From Candidatus Aminicenantota bacterium (GTDB lineage: Bacteria > Acidobacteriota > Aminicenantia > Aminicenantales > Aminicenantaceae), in NCBI GenBank assembly GCA_011042725.1, contig DQWD01000109.1, positions 1 to 33,205 of the forward strand: a DNA stretch of 33,205 nt. The letters run 5' to 3'. Positions 30,686 to 33,205 of this stretch are shown one piece after another. Numbering within the stretch: position 1 is the stretch's first letter; each line of letters begins with the position of its first letter. The notes under the pieces were generated by a model. That model searched no databases. It was not told where the DNA came from and saw nothing but the letters and a program-made list of their open reading frames with translations. The translations under genes were made by a program, and so were the position numbers.

Positions 30686-30971
30686 TATTTCTTCCTCTCC
30701 AAGTAAAATTTCCTAAGCAAAGTGAAAATAAATTTATTTTCTGTCTTTCAAAAGAGCTGCTCTTAAATTTTTAGTCACAATATAAATCTTTCCTTCCAAG
30801 GAGGCTCTGTCGATAATCCCCAAAATTATAAAGGAGATTCAAAAAAGATTCTAGTGGAGAACTCTAAAGTGAGACAATCCAGCCAAAACTTATCTCATTT
30901 TTTTCTGTTGCCTCATCTCTTTAACCCAGAAATCTTCATTTTTGCTGAATCTAAGTCAATGAACTGGGTGA

Positions 30972-32129
30972 TTAATCCGGGCCGCCTTTACTGACTATTT
31001 TCCTGTTTCGGAAAACTTTTATTATTCTTCTATCATAATCTGGGGCCAAAATATCATCTTCCGTGAAACTAATCAGAATAATATTCTGATCCTTTACTCG
31101 ATGGTAATCGTAAATAAGGTAAATTGTTCCATCTTTGGTCTGTTGGCCATCGGGATAAGACACACCCTGGCGCTGATCAAGCAACAATCCCCTTGACCAG
31201 GAACGGCCGTCATCTCTGGAAAGGAAGGCCATCAGATGAGAACGTCCTGTTTTTACATCCAGAGGGCCGTGTTTGACCAATAAAAGATTTCCGGAGTGCA
31301 GCCTGCGGATAAAAAATCGTGCGTTGGAATGTTTGATTTTAGAAGGGGCTACAGAGCTCCAGGACCTGCCCCGGTCATAGGAAACACTCTCGCCTATCCC
31401 GTATTTCGTCCGCAGGAGCATCCATAATGAACCATCTTTTCTTTCTACAATCATATGTTCATCAAAATCTCTATCTTCTTCCGGCACGTTAACCGCTCCT
31501 CGCTCCTACCACGTTAACCCCTTATCTTCTGAAGCAATCACTTTCGCGCTGTTATCCGTCAGCTTCCAAGTCGAGGCTGGCAAAATCCATTCTCCGCTGG
31601 AAAGCACGGTGGGTTTACCCATCATGATTCCATTGGTTAATCTTCGGGGACTTGACCATTTGGGATTTTCAATATTTGGATTATCTGTGGTTATCGACCA
31701 GACACCGGCCGTGGTTCCCTCATGACCAATAGTCTGCGCCCAAAAAATCCACAATTTGCCTTGCGGATCAATCCAGGCTTGCGGATCAAAAGCTCTGACC
31801 GGACCGGAGCCGTCGGGATCGATTATCAGAAGTTCCTTCCAGGTGTGGCCGCCATCGGCGCTGGAGGAAACAACAACATAGTTGTTCCTGTCCTCATCAG
31901 GGGTTATTCCGGCGTCCCAGACAGCCCATATTCTTCCCCCATCGCTTATGGCCAGACTGGGAATTCCAGTAAATCTTCTCTTTTTTGCCGAGTAATAACC
32001 AGTTTTTTTCGGCAGCCTAATTATTTCTGGAGACTTCAAAAACGCCTGGTTATTTTGGCTGGATATATATAATGAAAATATATTTAATGAAAAAAATGAA
32101 CATAAACAGATTATGATTAAATTAAGCAA
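30972..32129 (-). pseudogene. Exo-alpha-sialidase (BNR repeat) split by one in-frame TAG
   Basis: Same-frame halves 31506-32129 and 30972-31487: ...SADGGHTW...SEDKGLTW[TAG]ERGAVNVPEEDRDFDEHMIVERKDGSLWMLLRTKYGIGESVSYDRGRSW... Signal peptide at the N-terminus (TTG start). Confidence 0.85.
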
Positions 32130-32238
32130 GAGGGAAGAATTTTGTTGTCCGTTACGAGGGCTATATAGTTATCGCCCACTTTTGCTCCATCCCTTTTTTG
32201 GGGAGTCTAGCATATGGGGAAAAATAATGTCAATAAAA

Positions 32239-32956
32239 TCATCGCTCCAAGTTCACAGGCGGGCTAGAGCTAAAAATATAGCATGTAAGGAGACCACCAT
32301 GACCACAATCCCCATCACACCGAAGGTAGCGGCTAAGAGAGTTGCTGTTGTTGAAGAAAAGCCTGCAAGACGAAGCAGTAAAGCGCCGCCAATCACACCT
32401 ATGAAAATAGCTGTTTGCACTATGGGCCGCCGGGAAGAAAAGAGGTACGAGGCGCCGCTTCCGGCGGCAAGCAATGTCATCCCAGGCTCCGACATAGCAG
32501 AGATGACTACACCAGGCAGGTCCTACCAGAACAATTGTCACCAAGAAAAGAATCAACATAAAACTTAATGTGCCCCGATAAATTGGCCCGGCTAGAATTA
32601 GAGCCGGGACAGGCAGATGGAGTTTGCCCGTCATTAAGAACATATCATTTATCAGGAGTCCCGCCAGAAGCTGAGCGAAGAAAAACAAAACTAAAAAATC
32701 TCCAGAAACGACTCCGCCAGAGGTCTGTCCTGGGAGCTGTGGCCATCCGCCTGGCTAACCAACCGGCATAAAGGGCAACTAAAGGAATCTCCAACCAACC
32801 CCACCCCGCGAGGAATCTTTCCAAAAGGAGCATCGGCCGCGGAGTTGGCTCAGCCGTATGAACCACAGTCAACAGACCGGCCACCAACGTAAAAGAAAAA
32901 AAAGACTCAACAGGCCAGCCAGTTTTCTTTCTTCTAAGAAACCCTGCCTCTTTCAT
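32239..32956 (-). pseudogene. Frameshifted integral membrane iron-sulfur (NapH/4Fe-4S-like) protein
   Basis: Three overlapping minus-strand frames join in order: 32956-32645 (RFWRFFSFVF), then 32688 onward (FFAQLLAGLLINDMFLMTGKLHLPVPALILAGPIYRG...GPAWCSHLCYVGAWDD), then 32495-32253 (SYLFSSRRPIVQTAIFIGVIGGALLLRL...). Confidence 0.65.
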
Positions 32957-33003
32957 ATCCTCTTACCTTTGACTTCAAATCTCTTGTCATCTGGACCGGT
33001 AAT

Positions 33004-33046
33004 GATGGGCTGAAACTAGCTATTTTTTGAATTCACTCAGCCCATC
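33004..33046. repeat. Perfect 10-bp inverted repeat
   Basis: GATGGGCTGA (33004-33013) / TCAGCCCATC (33037-33046), 23-nt spacer containing T6. Confidence 0.8.
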
Positions 33047-33205
33047 CTTTCCTTGTCACTAAACACTATGAGCACTCTTTTTACACGGCTTTTCCCAATA
33101 TTGCAAGACCCGGGCTCTCCCCCCCAGACAAATTCTGCTCAGACTTTCATCCTTAATGTAATTTCCCCCATAGATACCCAGCCAGGTCGTTGAACATGAG
33201 TTTTA

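Noticed and set aside
31488-31525. Direct repeat GGTTAACGTG (25-nt spacing) around the sialidase stop codon
   Set aside because: Looked like a duplication/insertion causing the break, but family-like spacing across the stop (TW-xx-RGxVxVP) fits a point mutation; removing 25 nt would destroy the downstream frame.
1-33205. General UAG recoding as an explanation for the two TAG-interrupted ORFs
   Set aside because: hslU terminates with TAG exactly at its conserved C-terminus and the fsa-like gene also ends with TAG, so UAG functions as a stop here.

Overview
AT-rich bacterial window of about 33 kb. It has no tRNA, rRNA, CRISPR array or intact transposase that I can see. From 1 to about 10 kb there is a conserved minus-strand block: hslV-hslU, an FN3 lipoprotein, an FAH-family hydrolase, a fructose-6-phosphate aldolase-like transaldolase, a three-gene acyl-CoA carboxylase (carboxyltransferase, biotin carboxylase, biotinyl carrier), and the start of an AsmA/TamB-like envelope protein cut by the window edge. 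From 10.6 to 18.9 kb the plus strand carries an SSS-family symporter preceded by an unannotated coupled 33-codon membrane ORF, an exported barrel-like protein, an OmpR-type two-component pair, and an ECF sigma/anti-sigma/exported-protein operon. From 19 to 33 kb intact genes (a membrane protein, a FadL-like porin, a large zinc metalloprotease, a GH3 enzyme with a PA14-like insert, OsmC) alternate with decayed or interrupted genes: a SecA remnant, a beta-propeller tail, a reading frame broken at a G9 tract, a sialidase split by one in-frame TAG, and a multiply frameshifted iron-sulfur membrane protein. I cannot demonstrate a new defence-type system. The best leads are the symporter-coupled microprotein, the G9-interrupted exported protein, and the two in-frame TAG-interrupted ORFs. 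The lineage may be Acidobacteria/Aminicenantes-like; this is an impression only, not tested.
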